A DNA stretch of 64,000 nt, taken from an uncultured Kiloniellaceae bacterium (GTDB lineage: Bacteria > Pseudomonadota > Alphaproteobacteria > Kiloniellales > Kiloniellaceae). This document shows, one piece after another, positions 51,150 through 59,842 of this stretch. The notes under the pieces are model-generated. The model was not told where the DNA came from. It saw only the letters and a list, made by a program, of their open reading frames with translations, and made no database searches. Every line of letters begins with the position of its first letter. Positions within the stretch are counted from its first letter, which is position 1. The stretch lies in the NCBI GenBank assembly GCA_947493695.1, contig CANLSF010000008.1, positions 1 to 64,000 of the forward strand. Reading direction: 5' to 3'. Both the position numbers and the translations under genes were made by a program.

Positions 51150-52855
51150 GCGGCGGTTCCTTCCTGCTCGGCTTCTGCTTCAGCAGCCACCAAACCCTTC
51201 CCCAGCGCCCGATTTAACGCCCCCCGGATCGCCTGCGGGTCGGCTTCGCGCCAGCGGGCGGTGACGTGCTGGTCGGGGCGGATCATATAAAAACTGCCGG
51301 GGCGGGCGTCGTAGCGGGCTTCGGCCATCAGTTGTGCGCTGTCGATCAGCGCACCTGCCGGGACATCGCTGCCGGGTGGGAAGATCGGCACCAACCGCAC
51401 CGGCACCTCCAGCGCCGCAAGGCTCCCGCGCAGCTGGGCGAGGCTTTCTGCGGTCTCGTCGCTGCGGGCGAAGTAGAGGCCGCAGAAATCGCCGCCCAGG
51501 TGGTGCAGCAGCCAGCTTTTCTTGCCGTCGAACGTGACCGGGGCATCTGCGCAAGGCGCGCCCGGCAGCATCTGGCCGATGAAGCCTTTGCTGTCGGGCG
51601 AATTCAAACCCGACTCACTATAGGTCGAGGGCAGAGACAGGCGTCCGCTGTTCACCAGCTTGCGGGCGAAGTCATGCTCCCTTGCCAGATCCAGCACGGC
51701 ATCCCGAAACGCGCGGCTGGCGTCGCTTTTTGGGGTGATGAAATCAGTACTGCGGGTGGAGTTCAGGATGTTTTCGTCGGCGGCGAAGGCGCGTTCTTCG
51801 TGGTAGCTTTTGAGCAGGCTTTCGGGGGCTTTGCCCGACAGGACCAGGTCCAGTTTCCAGATCAGATTATCGATGTCCTGCAGGCCGCTGTTGGCGCCGC
51901 GGGCGCCGAAGGGGGAGACCTGGTGGGCGGAATCGCCGATGAAGAAGATGCGGCCGTGGCGGAATTTTTCCAGGCGGCGGCATTGGAAGGTGTAGACGCT
52001 GACCCACTCCAGCTCGAACTCTACGTCCTCGCCCAGCATTGCCTTCAGGCGCGGGATGACCTTTTCGGGTTTGCGTTCTTCCTCCGGGTCGGCGTCCCAG
52101 CCGAGCTGCAGGTCGATGCGCCAGACGTCGTCGGGCTGTTTGTGCAGCAGGGCGGACTGGCCCTTGTTGAAGGGCGGGTCGAACCAGAACCAGCGCTCGG
52201 TCGGGAAGTCGGCCTTCATGATCACGTCGGCGATCAGGAAGCGGTCCTTGAAGATCTGGCCCTTGAAGTCCAGGCCCAGCAGGCGGCGGGTGGTGCTGCG
52301 CGCGCCGTCGGCGGCCAGCATGTAGTCGGCGGCCAGACGGTATTCGCCGTCCGGGGTCTCCAGGGTGAGTGTGACGCCCTCTTTTTTGTTGTCGACACCG
52401 ACGAGTCGGTTGTTCCAGCGCAGGTCGATCTCCGGGTGCTTCAGGACTTCGCGGACGGTGAAGGCTTCGAAGTGGTACTGCTGCAGATTGATGAAGGCGG
52501 GCATGCGGTGGCCTTCTTCGGGCAGCAGGTCGAAGGCATAGAGCTGTTCCTCGCCGAAGAAGACCTTGCCCTTTTTCCAGGTCACGCCCTTTTCCACCAG
52601 GGCGTCGCCGACACCCAGCCGGTCCATGATCTCCAGCGCCCGCTTCGACCAGCAGATCGCGCGCGAGCCGGTGCTGACCGTGTTGTCATCGTCGAGCACC
52701 ACGACCTTACGGCCCCGTTTTGCTAGGTCGAGCGCGGCGGCGAGACCCACCGGCCCCGCGCCGATGATGACGACCGGGTGCCGCACCGGCGTCGCGGCGG
52801 ACTGATCCGGCGAGGGCTGATAGGTGAAGTCGGTTGGCGCTGTGTCTTCGGACAT
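51146..52855 (-). CDS. FAD-dependent aromatic monooxygenase (MhpA/PheA/TfdB family)
   Basis: This 569-residue flavoprotein has GxGxxG in VVIIGAGPVGLAAALDLAKRG (28-48) and the DG motif in YMLAADGARSTTRRLLG. The GD motif is in RIFFIGDSAHQVSPFGARG, and a C-terminal thioredoxin-like domain follows. It hydroxylates a phenolic ring with NAD(P)H and O2. In the homogentisate operon it may supply homogentisate or a related diphenol; the precise substrate is not known. Upstream lies a 25-bp hairpin separating it from the MBL gene. Confidence 0.88.
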   Translation of the reverse strand: MSEDTAPTDFTYQPSPDQSAATPVRHPVVIIGAGPVGLAAALDLAKRGRKVVVLDDDNTVSTGSRAICWSKRALEIMDRLGVGDALVEKGVTWKKGKVFFGEEQLYAFDLLPEEGHRMPAFINLQQYHFEAFTVREVLKHPEIDLRWNNRLVGVDNKKEGVTLTLETPDGEYRLAADYMLAADGARSTTRRLLGLDFKGQIFKDRFLIADVIMKADFPTERWFWFDPPFNKGQSALLHKQPDDVWRIDLQLGWDADPEEERKPEKVIPRLKAMLGEDVEFELEWVSVYTFQCRRLEKFRHGRIFFIGDSAHQVSPFGARGANSGLQDIDNLIWKLDLVLSGKAPESLLKSYHEERAFAADENILNSTRSTDFITPKSDASRAFRDAVLDLAREHDFARKLVNSGRLSLPSTYSESGLNSPDSKGFIGQMLPGAPCADAPVTFDGKKSWLLHHLGGDFCGLYFARSDETAESLAQLRGSLAALEVPVRLVPIFPPGSDVPAGALIDSAQLMAEARYDARPGSFYMIRPDQHVTARWREADPQAIRGALNRALGKGLVAAEAEAEQEGTAA

Positions 52856-52995
52856 ACCTGAAGTCTCCCCAGTCTGGAGTCTCGTCTTTTTCTGTTACTT
52901 GCTCGATCTAGCCGCCGAGTTTTTGTTCGCTCTAGCTTCGGTGCCAGCCCGCGTGTTGTTTGATTAAGTTTCGCCTGGTGGCGAAACCGGCGCCA

Positions 52996-53059
52996 GCCCA
53001 CTCCCCCTCCCGACCACCCATTGGAATTATCATGTGGGTGGTCGGGAGGGGGAGTGGGC
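52996..53059. repeat. Perfect 25-bp stem, 14-nt loop
   Basis: The arm starting at 52996 (GCCCACTCCCCCTCCC...) is the exact inverse of that ending at 53059 (...GGGAGGGGGAGTGGGC). It is intercistronic in the minus-strand operon. It may stabilise mRNA or reduce read-through; there is no T-run. Confidence 0.85.
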
Positions 53060-53093
53060 CGGAACCGCATCGGCGTCAGCCGATTTAGATCAA

Positions 53094-54071
53094 TCAAGCT
53101 TCAGCAAATTTCACATCCTTATCCCGCTCCAGGGCCGCCCACATTTCGATATCCCGTTCTGCGGTCCAGATGCGCGGGTCGGTGATGCCCTGGGCTTCGT
53201 CGAAGGCGCGGGTCACGTCGAAGGGCATGCAGTGCTCGAAGATCACCCACTCGCCGTATTTTTCCGACAGCTTGGCGAAGGTCTCGGCGTAGACGGCGTT
53301 GAGTGCTTTCTTGTCGGCCACGCCTTTTTTGACGGCTTCGAACATCTCGCTCACGAAGGCCTGGGTGCCGTCGATGGCTTTGGCCACGTCCTCGGGGTTT
53401 TCCAGCGCGTCGCCCCGACCGGGGATCAGCTTCTGGGCGTCGAACTTGCGCAGGTTGGCGAGGGTGGTCGGCCAGTCGGTCAGGTAGGCGTCGCCGGTGT
53501 AGGGCGTCGCGCCGAACTCGACCAGATCGCCGGCAAAGCAGATCTTGTCGTCGGGCAGCCAGGCGATGATGTCGCCCTTGGTATGGCCGCGCCCGATGTG
53601 TTTCAGCTGCACTTCGCGTTTACCCAGACGCAGGGTCATCTCGCTTTCGAAGGTCATGGTCGGCCAGGTCAGGCCGGGCACGGATTCGACTGAGTCAAAG
53701 AGGCGCGGGAAGCGCTGGACTTCCGATTTGAAATCCTGCGCGCCGCGTTCGACGATCAGATCATAGGTGCCCTGGCTGGAAATGATTTCCTGTGCGCCGT
53801 AGGCCGAGGCGCCCATGACGCGGACCGCGTGGTAGTGGCTGAGCACCACATGCTTGATCGGCTTGTCGGTGACGCCGCGGATGCAGTTGATCAGGGACTG
53901 CGCCTGGACCGGGGTGGCCTGGGCATCCATCACCATCACGCTGTCGTCGCCGATGACCACACCCGAGTTGGGGTCGCCCTCGGCGGTGTAGGCGTAGACG
54001 CCCTCGGCCAGTTCGGTGAAGGTGATTTTCTTTTCCTGCAGGTCGCCCTGCGAAGCAAATTTAGCCGTCAT
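53094..54071 (-). CDS. MBL-fold hydrolase-like protein with altered zinc motif
   Basis: The 325-residue product has the metallo-beta-lactamase layout: strand-loop VVLSHYHAVRVMG, HIGRGHTKGDIIAWLP and FAGDLVEFG. The first metal motif HxHxDH reads HYHAVR (H79-R84), so D and the third H are missing, which would change or abolish the second zinc site. Similar homologues accompany homogentisate genes, so the change may be family-specific. The role in the pathway is unknown. Confidence 0.82.
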   Translation of the reverse strand: MTAKFASQGDLQEKKITFTELAEGVYAYTAEGDPNSGVVIGDDSVMVMDAQATPVQAQSLINCIRGVTDKPIKHVVLSHYHAVRVMGASAYGAQEIISSQGTYDLIVERGAQDFKSEVQRFPRLFDSVESVPGLTWPTMTFESEMTLRLGKREVQLKHIGRGHTKGDIIAWLPDDKICFAGDLVEFGATPYTGDAYLTDWPTTLANLRKFDAQKLIPGRGDALENPEDVAKAIDGTQAFVSEMFEAVKKGVADKKALNAVYAETFAKLSEKYGEWVIFEHCMPFDVTRAFDEAQGITDPRIWTAERDIEMWAALERDKDVKFAEA

Positions 54072-54127
54072 GTTTTTCTCTCCTGCGGGAGGCTTTCGCC
54101 CCTATGTCTGTTAGCCTCTTGTAACTG

Positions 54128-55114
54128 TCAGCCTTCGTGCTTCACGACCTTCTGGTCGATGGCGCCGAAAATCGAATGGCCGTCCTCGGCCAGCATCTCG
54201 ATGCGGACCCGGTCGCCGAACTGCATGAAGGGGGTCTTGGCCGCGCCCTCATCGATGATCTCCAGCATACGCTTTTCCGCGAGGCAGGAAGAGCCGGAGG
54301 AACGGTCCAGGTTCGACACCGTGCCCGAACCCACGATGCAGCCGGCCATCAGCTTGCGCGACTTGGCGGCATGGGCGATCAGCTGCGGGAAGGTGAAGGT
54401 CATGTCCGTGCCCGCGTCGGGCTTGCCGAACAAATCTCCGTTCAGGTGCGTGACCAGGGGCAGGTTGACCTTGCCGCCGTCCCAGGCATCGCCCAGTTCG
54501 TCGGGGGTGACCGCCACGGGCGAAAAGGCGCTGGAGGGTTTGGCATGGAAGAAGCCGAAGCCCTTGGCCAGCTCGGCGGGGATCAGGTTGCGCAGGGACA
54601 CATCGTTGACCAGCATCAGCAGCTTGATGTGCGACCCGGCGTCCTCCGCACTGACGGCCATGGGCGTGTCGTCCAGGATTACGGCGATCTCGCTCTCGAA
54701 GTCGATGCCCCAGTCCTCGCTGCCCGCCACCACGTCGTCGCGCGGGCCGATGAAGTTGTCCGACCCGCCCTGATACATCAGGGGGTCGGTCCAGAAGCTC
54801 TCGGGCAGTTCCGCGCCGCGTGCCTTGCGCACCAGTTCCACGTGGTTCACGTAGGCCGAGCCGTCGGCCCACTGATAGGCGCGGGGCAGGGGGGATTCCA
54901 GGGTCACCGGGTCCAGCTCGAAAGCGGCGGACAGGTCACCGGCGTTCAGCTTGGCGTAGACCGCTTCCAGTTCCGGGGCTTTGGTCTCCCAGTCTTCCAG
55001 GGCGGCCTGCAGGCTGGTGGCGATGCCGGGGACTTCCACGGCGCTGGTCAGATCGCGGCTGACGACAATCAGGGTGCCGTCGCGGCTGGCGGATTTGATG
55101 CTGGCGAGTTTCAT
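54128..55114 (-). CDS. Fumarylacetoacetate hydrolase family protein
   Basis: The 328-residue protein has the FAH catalytic fold: DFESEIAVILDD (metal Glu/Asp), GSHIKLLMLVNDVSLRN, KGFGFFHAKPSSAFSP and the C-terminal GSGTVSNLDRSSGSSCLAE. Fumarylacetoacetase cleaves fumarylacetoacetate to fumarate and acetoacetate. Placement next to hmgA with maiA nearby fits that assignment. Its length and N-terminal domain suit the bacterial FAH type used in homogentisate catabolism. Confidence 0.9.
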   Translation of the reverse strand: MKLASIKSASRDGTLIVVSRDLTSAVEVPGIATSLQAALEDWETKAPELEAVYAKLNAGDLSAAFELDPVTLESPLPRAYQWADGSAYVNHVELVRKARGAELPESFWTDPLMYQGGSDNFIGPRDDVVAGSEDWGIDFESEIAVILDDTPMAVSAEDAGSHIKLLMLVNDVSLRNLIPAELAKGFGFFHAKPSSAFSPVAVTPDELGDAWDGGKVNLPLVTHLNGDLFGKPDAGTDMTFTFPQLIAHAAKSRKLMAGCIVGSGTVSNLDRSSGSSCLAEKRMLEIIDEGAAKTPFMQFGDRVRIEMLAEDGHSIFGAIDQKVVKHEG

Positions 55115-55171
55115 GGGGATCTCTCTGCGTTTGTAGTTTGTTTTAGTCTGTTTCTTTTTAAGTGACGCACG

Positions 55172-56311
55172 CTAAGTGACGCGCCAACTCTTCACATAGT
55201 CCGGCTGTTCGATGCCGCTGGGCAGGTCACCGACCTCCAGGGCGTCGCGGGTGTCGATCATCACGGCGTATTCGTCGGTCGCGGCCTTCTTGGGTGTGAA
55301 GGCCCCGGCCAGGGCTTTGGGGTGCGGGCCGTGGGTGAAGCCGCAGGGGTGGAAGGTCATCATGCCCGGATGGATATTGTCCCGGCTGAAGAAATCCCCG
55401 GCGTGATAGAACAGCACCTCATCGTAGTCGTCGTTGTTGTGATAGAAGGGCACCTTCAGCGCATCCGGATCGCTCTCGAAGGGGCGCGGCGCAAAGGTGC
55501 AGACCACGAAGCGATTCCCGACGAAGGTGGTGTGGGCCGAGGGCGGCAGATGGTAACGGTCGCTCAGCAGCGGGCGGATGTCGCGCACATTGATACGCAC
55601 CGGCGCCAGATCGCCTTTCCAGCCCACCGCATCCAGCGGATTGAAGGGGAAGGTCACGGTGCTGACCGCGTTGCGGCGCTTGATGGCGACCTGCCAGGTC
55701 TTTCCCGAACCGTTGGCATCGGCCTGCTGGTCCTTGAAGGCCTCGTTGAGACTTGGGATATCCAGCATGGCCGGATCGAAGATCGCGTGCGGGCCGAGCA
55801 TGCCCTTGTCGGGCAGCATGTAACTGCCGTTCGTGGCTTCGATCAGCAGGGCGGTCATGGGCTCTGATGATTCCAGCCGCCACATGGTGCCGCGCGGGAT
55901 CATGATGTAGTCGCCGGCTTCCACCGCCAGATGACCGAAGTCGCAGAAGAGGTCGCCCTTGCCCTGGTGCAGGAAAATCAGTTCGTCGCCGTCGCCGTTG
56001 CGCGCGAGTTTCTCCATGGTCTCCGGCACCCGCCAGAAGCGCACCTGGACCGAGGCGTTGTGAAGGACGGTCTTTGCGTCCCAGGGCGAGGCCTCGATCT
56101 GGTTGATCAGGGTCAGGTCGAACGCGCGCGGGCGCAGCGGACCTTCCCAGTCGATCCAGCCGGTCGGCGGATTCTTGTGATAGATGTGCGCCGCCGGGCC
56201 GAAGAAGCCCTCCTTGCCCATCTCCCGCTCATAGGTGCCTTCGGGCAGATTGGTGTGGGCCTGGCGGGACGAAAGTCCTTCGACCCGGGGAAAGGAAATA
56301 TGGCGTTTCAT
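55172..56311 (-). CDS. hmgA: Homogentisate 1,2-dioxygenase
   Basis: The 379-residue enzyme shows HmgA features: YEREMGKEGFFGPAAHIYHKNPPTGW, ELIFLHQGKGDLFCDFG (cupin), and the iron-site region HNNDDYDEVLFYHAGDF with FHPCGFTHGPHP. It opens the ring of homogentisate to maleylacetoacetate. ATG 56311 has AAGGAA upstream. It heads the operon hmgA-FAH-MBL-monooxygenase-DUF2783. Promoter control by the MarR operator at 56691 is inferred. Confidence 0.94.
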   Translation of the reverse strand: MKRHISFPRVEGLSSRQAHTNLPEGTYEREMGKEGFFGPAAHIYHKNPPTGWIDWEGPLRPRAFDLTLINQIEASPWDAKTVLHNASVQVRFWRVPETMEKLARNGDGDELIFLHQGKGDLFCDFGHLAVEAGDYIMIPRGTMWRLESSEPMTALLIEATNGSYMLPDKGMLGPHAIFDPAMLDIPSLNEAFKDQQADANGSGKTWQVAIKRRNAVSTVTFPFNPLDAVGWKGDLAPVRINVRDIRPLLSDRYHLPPSAHTTFVGNRFVVCTFAPRPFESDPDALKVPFYHNNDDYDEVLFYHAGDFFSRDNIHPGMMTFHPCGFTHGPHPKALAGAFTPKKAATDEYAVMIDTRDALEVGDLPSGIEQPDYVKSWRVT

Positions 56312-56690
56312 GCTCTCGTGTTCCTTCAGTCTTTCGAGCGGCAATTTCTCGCTCCGCTCGTTTCTTTCAGTCCGTCACACCCATCCCACCGAGCCTTTCT
56401 CGCCGAGCCTCTCAGGCCGAGCCTTTCAGGCCGAGCCCGGGGAAATCACGGGTGGTCGCTTCGCGGCGCATGCCGGTCCTCTTGCGTGAACGGAAATCCG
56501 GCAGGCTCCTATCGGTTGGACCCAGGCGCGACTTCTGCCTTGATAGTGTCCCGCCCGTCGGAGGTTTTCGGGAAGAAGGTCGCAAATGACTGCGCCCGAT
56601 TATCCCCATGCGGGGCCTCTCCCTTCACGGCCTCGTTCAGGGGCCTGCGTCTGAGCTGATTTCCGCTCATTGTTTGTTCCTGTCAAAATG
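56312..56690 (-). other. Long leader of the hmg operon
   Basis: About 380 nt lie between the promoter and hmgA. It holds tandem 14-bp repeats (56389-56438). A frame at 56412-56609 (minus) has no family resemblance. It could be a structured or regulatory leader. Confidence 0.45.
56389..56438. repeat. Three and a half 14-bp tandem repeats
   Basis: CCGAGCCTTTCTCG, CCGAGCCTCTCAGG, CCGAGCCTTTCAGG and a partial CCGAGCCC follow directly on one another in the hmg leader. Confidence 0.8.
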
Positions 56691-56704
56691 GTTTCAAATG
56701 AAAC
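56691..56704. promoter_or_regulatory. MarR operator GTTTC-N4-GAAAC (hmg promoter)
   Basis: GTTTCAAATGAAAC sits in the exact 17-bp spacer between a minus-strand -35 TTGACA (56713-56708) and -10 CATTTT. It also lies next to a plus-strand TATTGT. The same sequence with C for T is at 63177. Binding would block hmgA and the divergent MarR gene. Confidence 0.78.
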
Positions 56705-56895
56705 TATTGTCAAGTTATGCGTTGTCCTGATGGGCGGGTTTGGCCTGAAATTCGGGTGTCCACAGACTCGTTTCCAGGGCGGCGCAGATGGGGGATCGAG
56801 CGGCCAATCGGGCCACAGGCGCTCTATCCTGTTGAGAAGGAGCAGGATTCACGCGTATCTTTGCGCCGACAATGGTATCGGGATTCGGAGATTTC

Positions 56896-57486
56896 ATGAC
56901 CGGCAAAGCAGAGTCAGGCGAAACGAGAGGCCGCAGTGGCGAGAAACGCGCCCGGAGCGAGCGGGGCCGCGGCGCGCGCCAGAGGGCCGGTCGCGAAACG
57001 GCTGCGCCATCCAAAGCCAGAGCGTCCGGCCAATCCGGCGAACCAGGTCCGGGTTCGGCCTTGGAGCTGGACAATTTCCTGCCTTACCGGCTCTCGGTCC
57101 TGAACAATATGGTCAGCCGGGCACTGGCCGAGCAGTATCAGGCGCGTTTTGGCCTCTCGATCCCGGAATGGCGGGTGATGGCCAATCTGGGCCGCGCGGC
57201 GCCCATGTCCGCCAACGAGGTCGCCGAGCGTACCTCCATGGACAAGGTCAAGGTCAGCCGCGCCATCTCCCGCATGCAGACCGCGGGTCTGCTGAAGCGC
57301 GAGACCGATCCGCGCGATCATCGGGTCAGCAGTCTGAGACTTTCCGCCAAGGGCAAGAAGATCTACGACAAGATCGCGCCCATGGCCCTGGCCTGGGAAC
57401 AGGAGTTTCTCTCCGTCCTCAGCGAGCGGGAAATCGCGGCCTTCGATAAAATCCTCGGAAAACTCGACAAACGCATCCGGGAATAG
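56896..57486 (+). CDS. MarR-family regulator of homogentisate catabolism (HmgR-like)
   Basis: The 196-residue product has about 50 basic, probably disordered N-terminal residues. A MarR winged helix follows: YRLSVLNNMVSRALAEQY, FGLSIPEWRVMANLG, NEVAERTSMDKVKVSRAISRMQ and the wing ETDPRDHRVSSLRLSAKG. It is divergent from hmgA, and the shared palindrome at 56691 and 63177 is its likely site. Effector: homogentisate or a metabolite of it, by analogy only. ATG 56896 is preferred. Confidence 0.9.
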   Translation: MTGKAESGETRGRSGEKRARSERGRGARQRAGRETAAPSKARASGQSGEPGPGSALELDNFLPYRLSVLNNMVSRALAEQYQARFGLSIPEWRVMANLGRAAPMSANEVAERTSMDKVKVSRAISRMQTAGLLKRETDPRDHRVSSLRLSAKGKKIYDKIAPMALAWEQEFLSVLSEREIAAFDKILGKLDKRIRE

Positions 57487-57591
57487 CGAAAGCTGTGGCA
57501 TTTCTATGTCATAACGACTTGTTTTTCTGCATTATGGCGATATTGTTCGTGTAGAAATTCGATTTTAGATTGATTAAGGCGAGGTAGGCCG

Positions 57592-57909
57592 ATGGTATTT
57601 GCGATGTCGCGTCAGATGTCTCTGGCGCTCTTTTTATGTGTAGTGGCGGTTGGGCTAAGTCCAAGCCAGACTCAGGCGGAGGACTCCGGTCTCTACACGC
57701 TTGGGAAGTACACGGCCTACGCACGCCATTGCGGCCATCACAGCCTGGCCAAGGAACTTCAATCGCGCTATGGCGATTTGGAAGATTTCAAGACCGGCCA
57801 GCGCCGGAACGACCTGCAAATGTATGATTCCGTCCGCCTCGCTTGCGGCAAACTGGAAGATGTCCTCGAGGACTTCCTCGAAAAAGTGCGGGCAGAAGGC
57901 GCGAAGTAA
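57592..57909 (+). CDS. Small exported protein, paralogue of the next gene
   Basis: The 105-residue precursor has a signal peptide (LALFLCVVAVGLSPSQTQA). The mature part has LYTLGKYTAYARHCGHHSLAKEL, RYGDLEDFKTGQRRN and CGKLEDVLEDFLEK. The same pattern occurs in the following gene (LYNLGKAAAFARYCGHADLALKA, GGYRDFKQGLDQN, CEELEERLTTYFKE). The two conserved cysteines probably form a disulfide. Function unknown. ATG 57604 is another possible start. Confidence 0.75.
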   Translation: MVFAMSRQMSLALFLCVVAVGLSPSQTQAEDSGLYTLGKYTAYARHCGHHSLAKELQSRYGDLEDFKTGQRRNDLQMYDSVRLACGKLEDVLEDFLEKVRAEGAK

Positions 57910-57961
57910 CCGCAGAGGGCAAGAGGTTTTTTTGTGCTCATGATAATCACAGGGGAAAGAA

Positions 57962-58768
57962 TTGATTTTTAAAATCAATGCCTTGGTTTGCGGGATTCTG
58001 CGGTGGATGCCGGCGCGGAGGTCGCTTCCGGGGGCCGTCCTTTGCCTGGTTCTCGGTGCGTCGGCGTCAAGCGCGGAAGAACAGAGCACCCTATACAATC
58101 TCGGAAAGGCTGCTGCCTTTGCACGCTATTGCGGACATGCGGATTTAGCCTTGAAAGCGCGCGAGAATTTTGGCGGCTACCGGGACTTCAAACAGGGCCT
58201 GGATCAGAACCTATTACCCGAATCCTATATTTGGGATGTTGATTGTGAAGAGCTCGAAGAAAGGCTGACGACGTATTTTAAAGAGGCCGATGCCCGCTCA
58301 ATTGAGTTTCCGAAAGGACACCCCAAAGCCCATGTCACGCTGAATGCCGGGGAGCGCGATGTGATTGAGCAGCAAGTCTACAACGACCTTGTTTCTGAGA
58401 TTTTATCCGAAGACGGCACCTGGGACGACCACCAGGATGGCGGCGGGAGCGCGCCGATTGCGTCCTACAAAGACTTCAAGCAGGGAAGGATAAACTACAA
58501 GACCCTAGTGGCTTGCCTGACGTGGGATAAGGAAAGTAAAGCCATCGGGTATCTGAGTTGGAGCGCCCATGTGCGCCGGGGATGGTGGAGATCGCAAAAA
58601 TATACGATGCAGCAGTGTAACGCCGCTCGAGAACAAGGCGAGCTGGACTGCAGTTGTCGAGCAGTTGATCATGGGGGCAAAAGTGTTCTGGTGCTGCCTG
58701 ATCACATCCTCACTGCTTATAAACGCCGGATGGATGCGGCGTCCATAGGGGGCGAGCCGGAAGGTTAA
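57962..58768 (+). CDS. Exported protein with the same LYxLGKxxxxARxCGH domain
   Basis: The 268-residue product starts at TTG 57962, just after AGGGGAAAGAA, or ATG 58007. A signal-like segment (LPGAVLCLVLGASASSAEE) is followed by the paired-cysteine domain of the preceding gene. A C-terminal part contains DFKQGRINYKTLVACLTWDKESKAIGYLSWS and a second cysteine group (CNAAREQGELDCSC). It is a tandem paralogue plus an extra domain. Function unknown. Confidence 0.7.
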   Translation: MIFKINALVCGILRWMPARRSLPGAVLCLVLGASASSAEEQSTLYNLGKAAAFARYCGHADLALKARENFGGYRDFKQGLDQNLLPESYIWDVDCEELEERLTTYFKEADARSIEFPKGHPKAHVTLNAGERDVIEQQVYNDLVSEILSEDGTWDDHQDGGGSAPIASYKDFKQGRINYKTLVACLTWDKESKAIGYLSWSAHVRRGWWRSQKYTMQQCNAAREQGELDCSCRAVDHGGKSVLVLPDHILTAYKRRMDAASIGGEPEG

Positions 58769-58925
58769 GGCTCGGTACCAAAAACTGCGGTACAAAAAAT
58801 ATACAATTTTAAGTAACTATATTTTTTTATAAATTCTCCTTAAAATAGTTTTCGAGTTATCCGAAATTTAACTTCTCTCAGTTCATTTACTCCCCAGAAG
58901 ATTGTGGAGTCTTTGGGAGAAGGCA

Positions 58926-59807
58926 GTGAAAATTCTATTCAAAAACAATAATTTTCGTGACAATATTGCCTTTGTAGCCATTGCGATTCTGGCCTTCGCC
59001 ACTGAACCTGCGATTGTTGAAGCGCAGAATAATCCCTATAGCCCCATAAATTTTACCAAACCTCTGAGCTTGTCTCGCGGAAATCTTTCGCCTGGCTCAC
59101 AAAATAGCGTTTATTTGAGCCACAAGGACTCTTGCACGCTGGTGCAGGCCGAATGGGGTTGGGAGCCCACGGGCTGCGACACGATCGAACACATCGTTTT
59201 CGACTATCGCTCAGGTATTGATACTTTGATTTTGGAAACGCCGGACCGGGAAGGCTATGTAAACTTTGACGATTGGAATCAGGAGGATGCATCGGCGGAG
59301 ATCGATGTGATATGGAGTGACCTCGTCCTGGGCCTGCGTCAGCAGAGTAAAGCCTTGGGGCAGAGAATCCGGCCGGTCAAGTGGATCGTCTACCCGACTT
59401 TGAACAAAAAGAAATCCTACATGTACTATGCCTATCTGATGGATTGGGATGGCGAGCCCACAATCAATGCCAAGGCCACTGTATTTGACCGGCAAGGTCA
59501 TGTTCCAATCAGTATCGTGCCGGTCAAAAGCGATTTGACCGAAGCCCAGCTCACGCGCATGGTCGAGGCGACGATCAAGTCGTACAGGTCTGAGCGCAAT
59601 CAGGCTTATGTTGACTTTAGGGATGGAGACAAAATTGCCGCTGTTGGGGCGATGGGGGTTCTGGCGTCACTCGTAGGCGTCAAGTATGGAAAGGCCGTCA
59701 GTTCCGGGTTCTTCGCAATATTACTCGCCTTCGCGAAGAAAGCCTGGTTTTTGATTTTGATTCCGCTTGCTTTCCTGAAGAACGTAATTTTCGGAAAGAA
59801 AGACTAG
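58926..59807 (+). CDS. DUF2167-like membrane-anchored exported protein
   Basis: The product has about 293 residues. An N-terminal signal/anchor segment (NIAFVAIAILAFATEPAIVEA) precedes a domain with KWIVYPTLNKKKSYMYYAYLMDWDGEPTINAKATVFDRQGHV. The C terminus YVDFRDGDKIAAVGAMGVLASLVGVKYGK followed by a terminal helix and KKAWFLILIPLAF matches the end of DUF2167 proteins. Function unknown. GTG 58926 follows GGGAGAAGGCA; a TTG at 58902 is alternative. Confidence 0.72.
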   Translation: MKILFKNNNFRDNIAFVAIAILAFATEPAIVEAQNNPYSPINFTKPLSLSRGNLSPGSQNSVYLSHKDSCTLVQAEWGWEPTGCDTIEHIVFDYRSGIDTLILETPDREGYVNFDDWNQEDASAEIDVIWSDLVLGLRQQSKALGQRIRPVKWIVYPTLNKKKSYMYYAYLMDWDGEPTINAKATVFDRQGHVPISIVPVKSDLTEAQLTRMVEATIKSYRSERNQAYVDFRDGDKIAAVGAMGVLASLVGVKYGKAVSSGFFAILLAFAKKAWFLILIPLAFLKNVIFGKKD

Positions 59808-59842
59808 CAACACCGGGCGCAATTCTGTTTCTGCGCCCTTCT

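Noticed and set aside
51266-52726. Plus-strand open frame of 486 codons
   Set aside because: Antisense to the FAD monooxygenase, whose motifs are complete.
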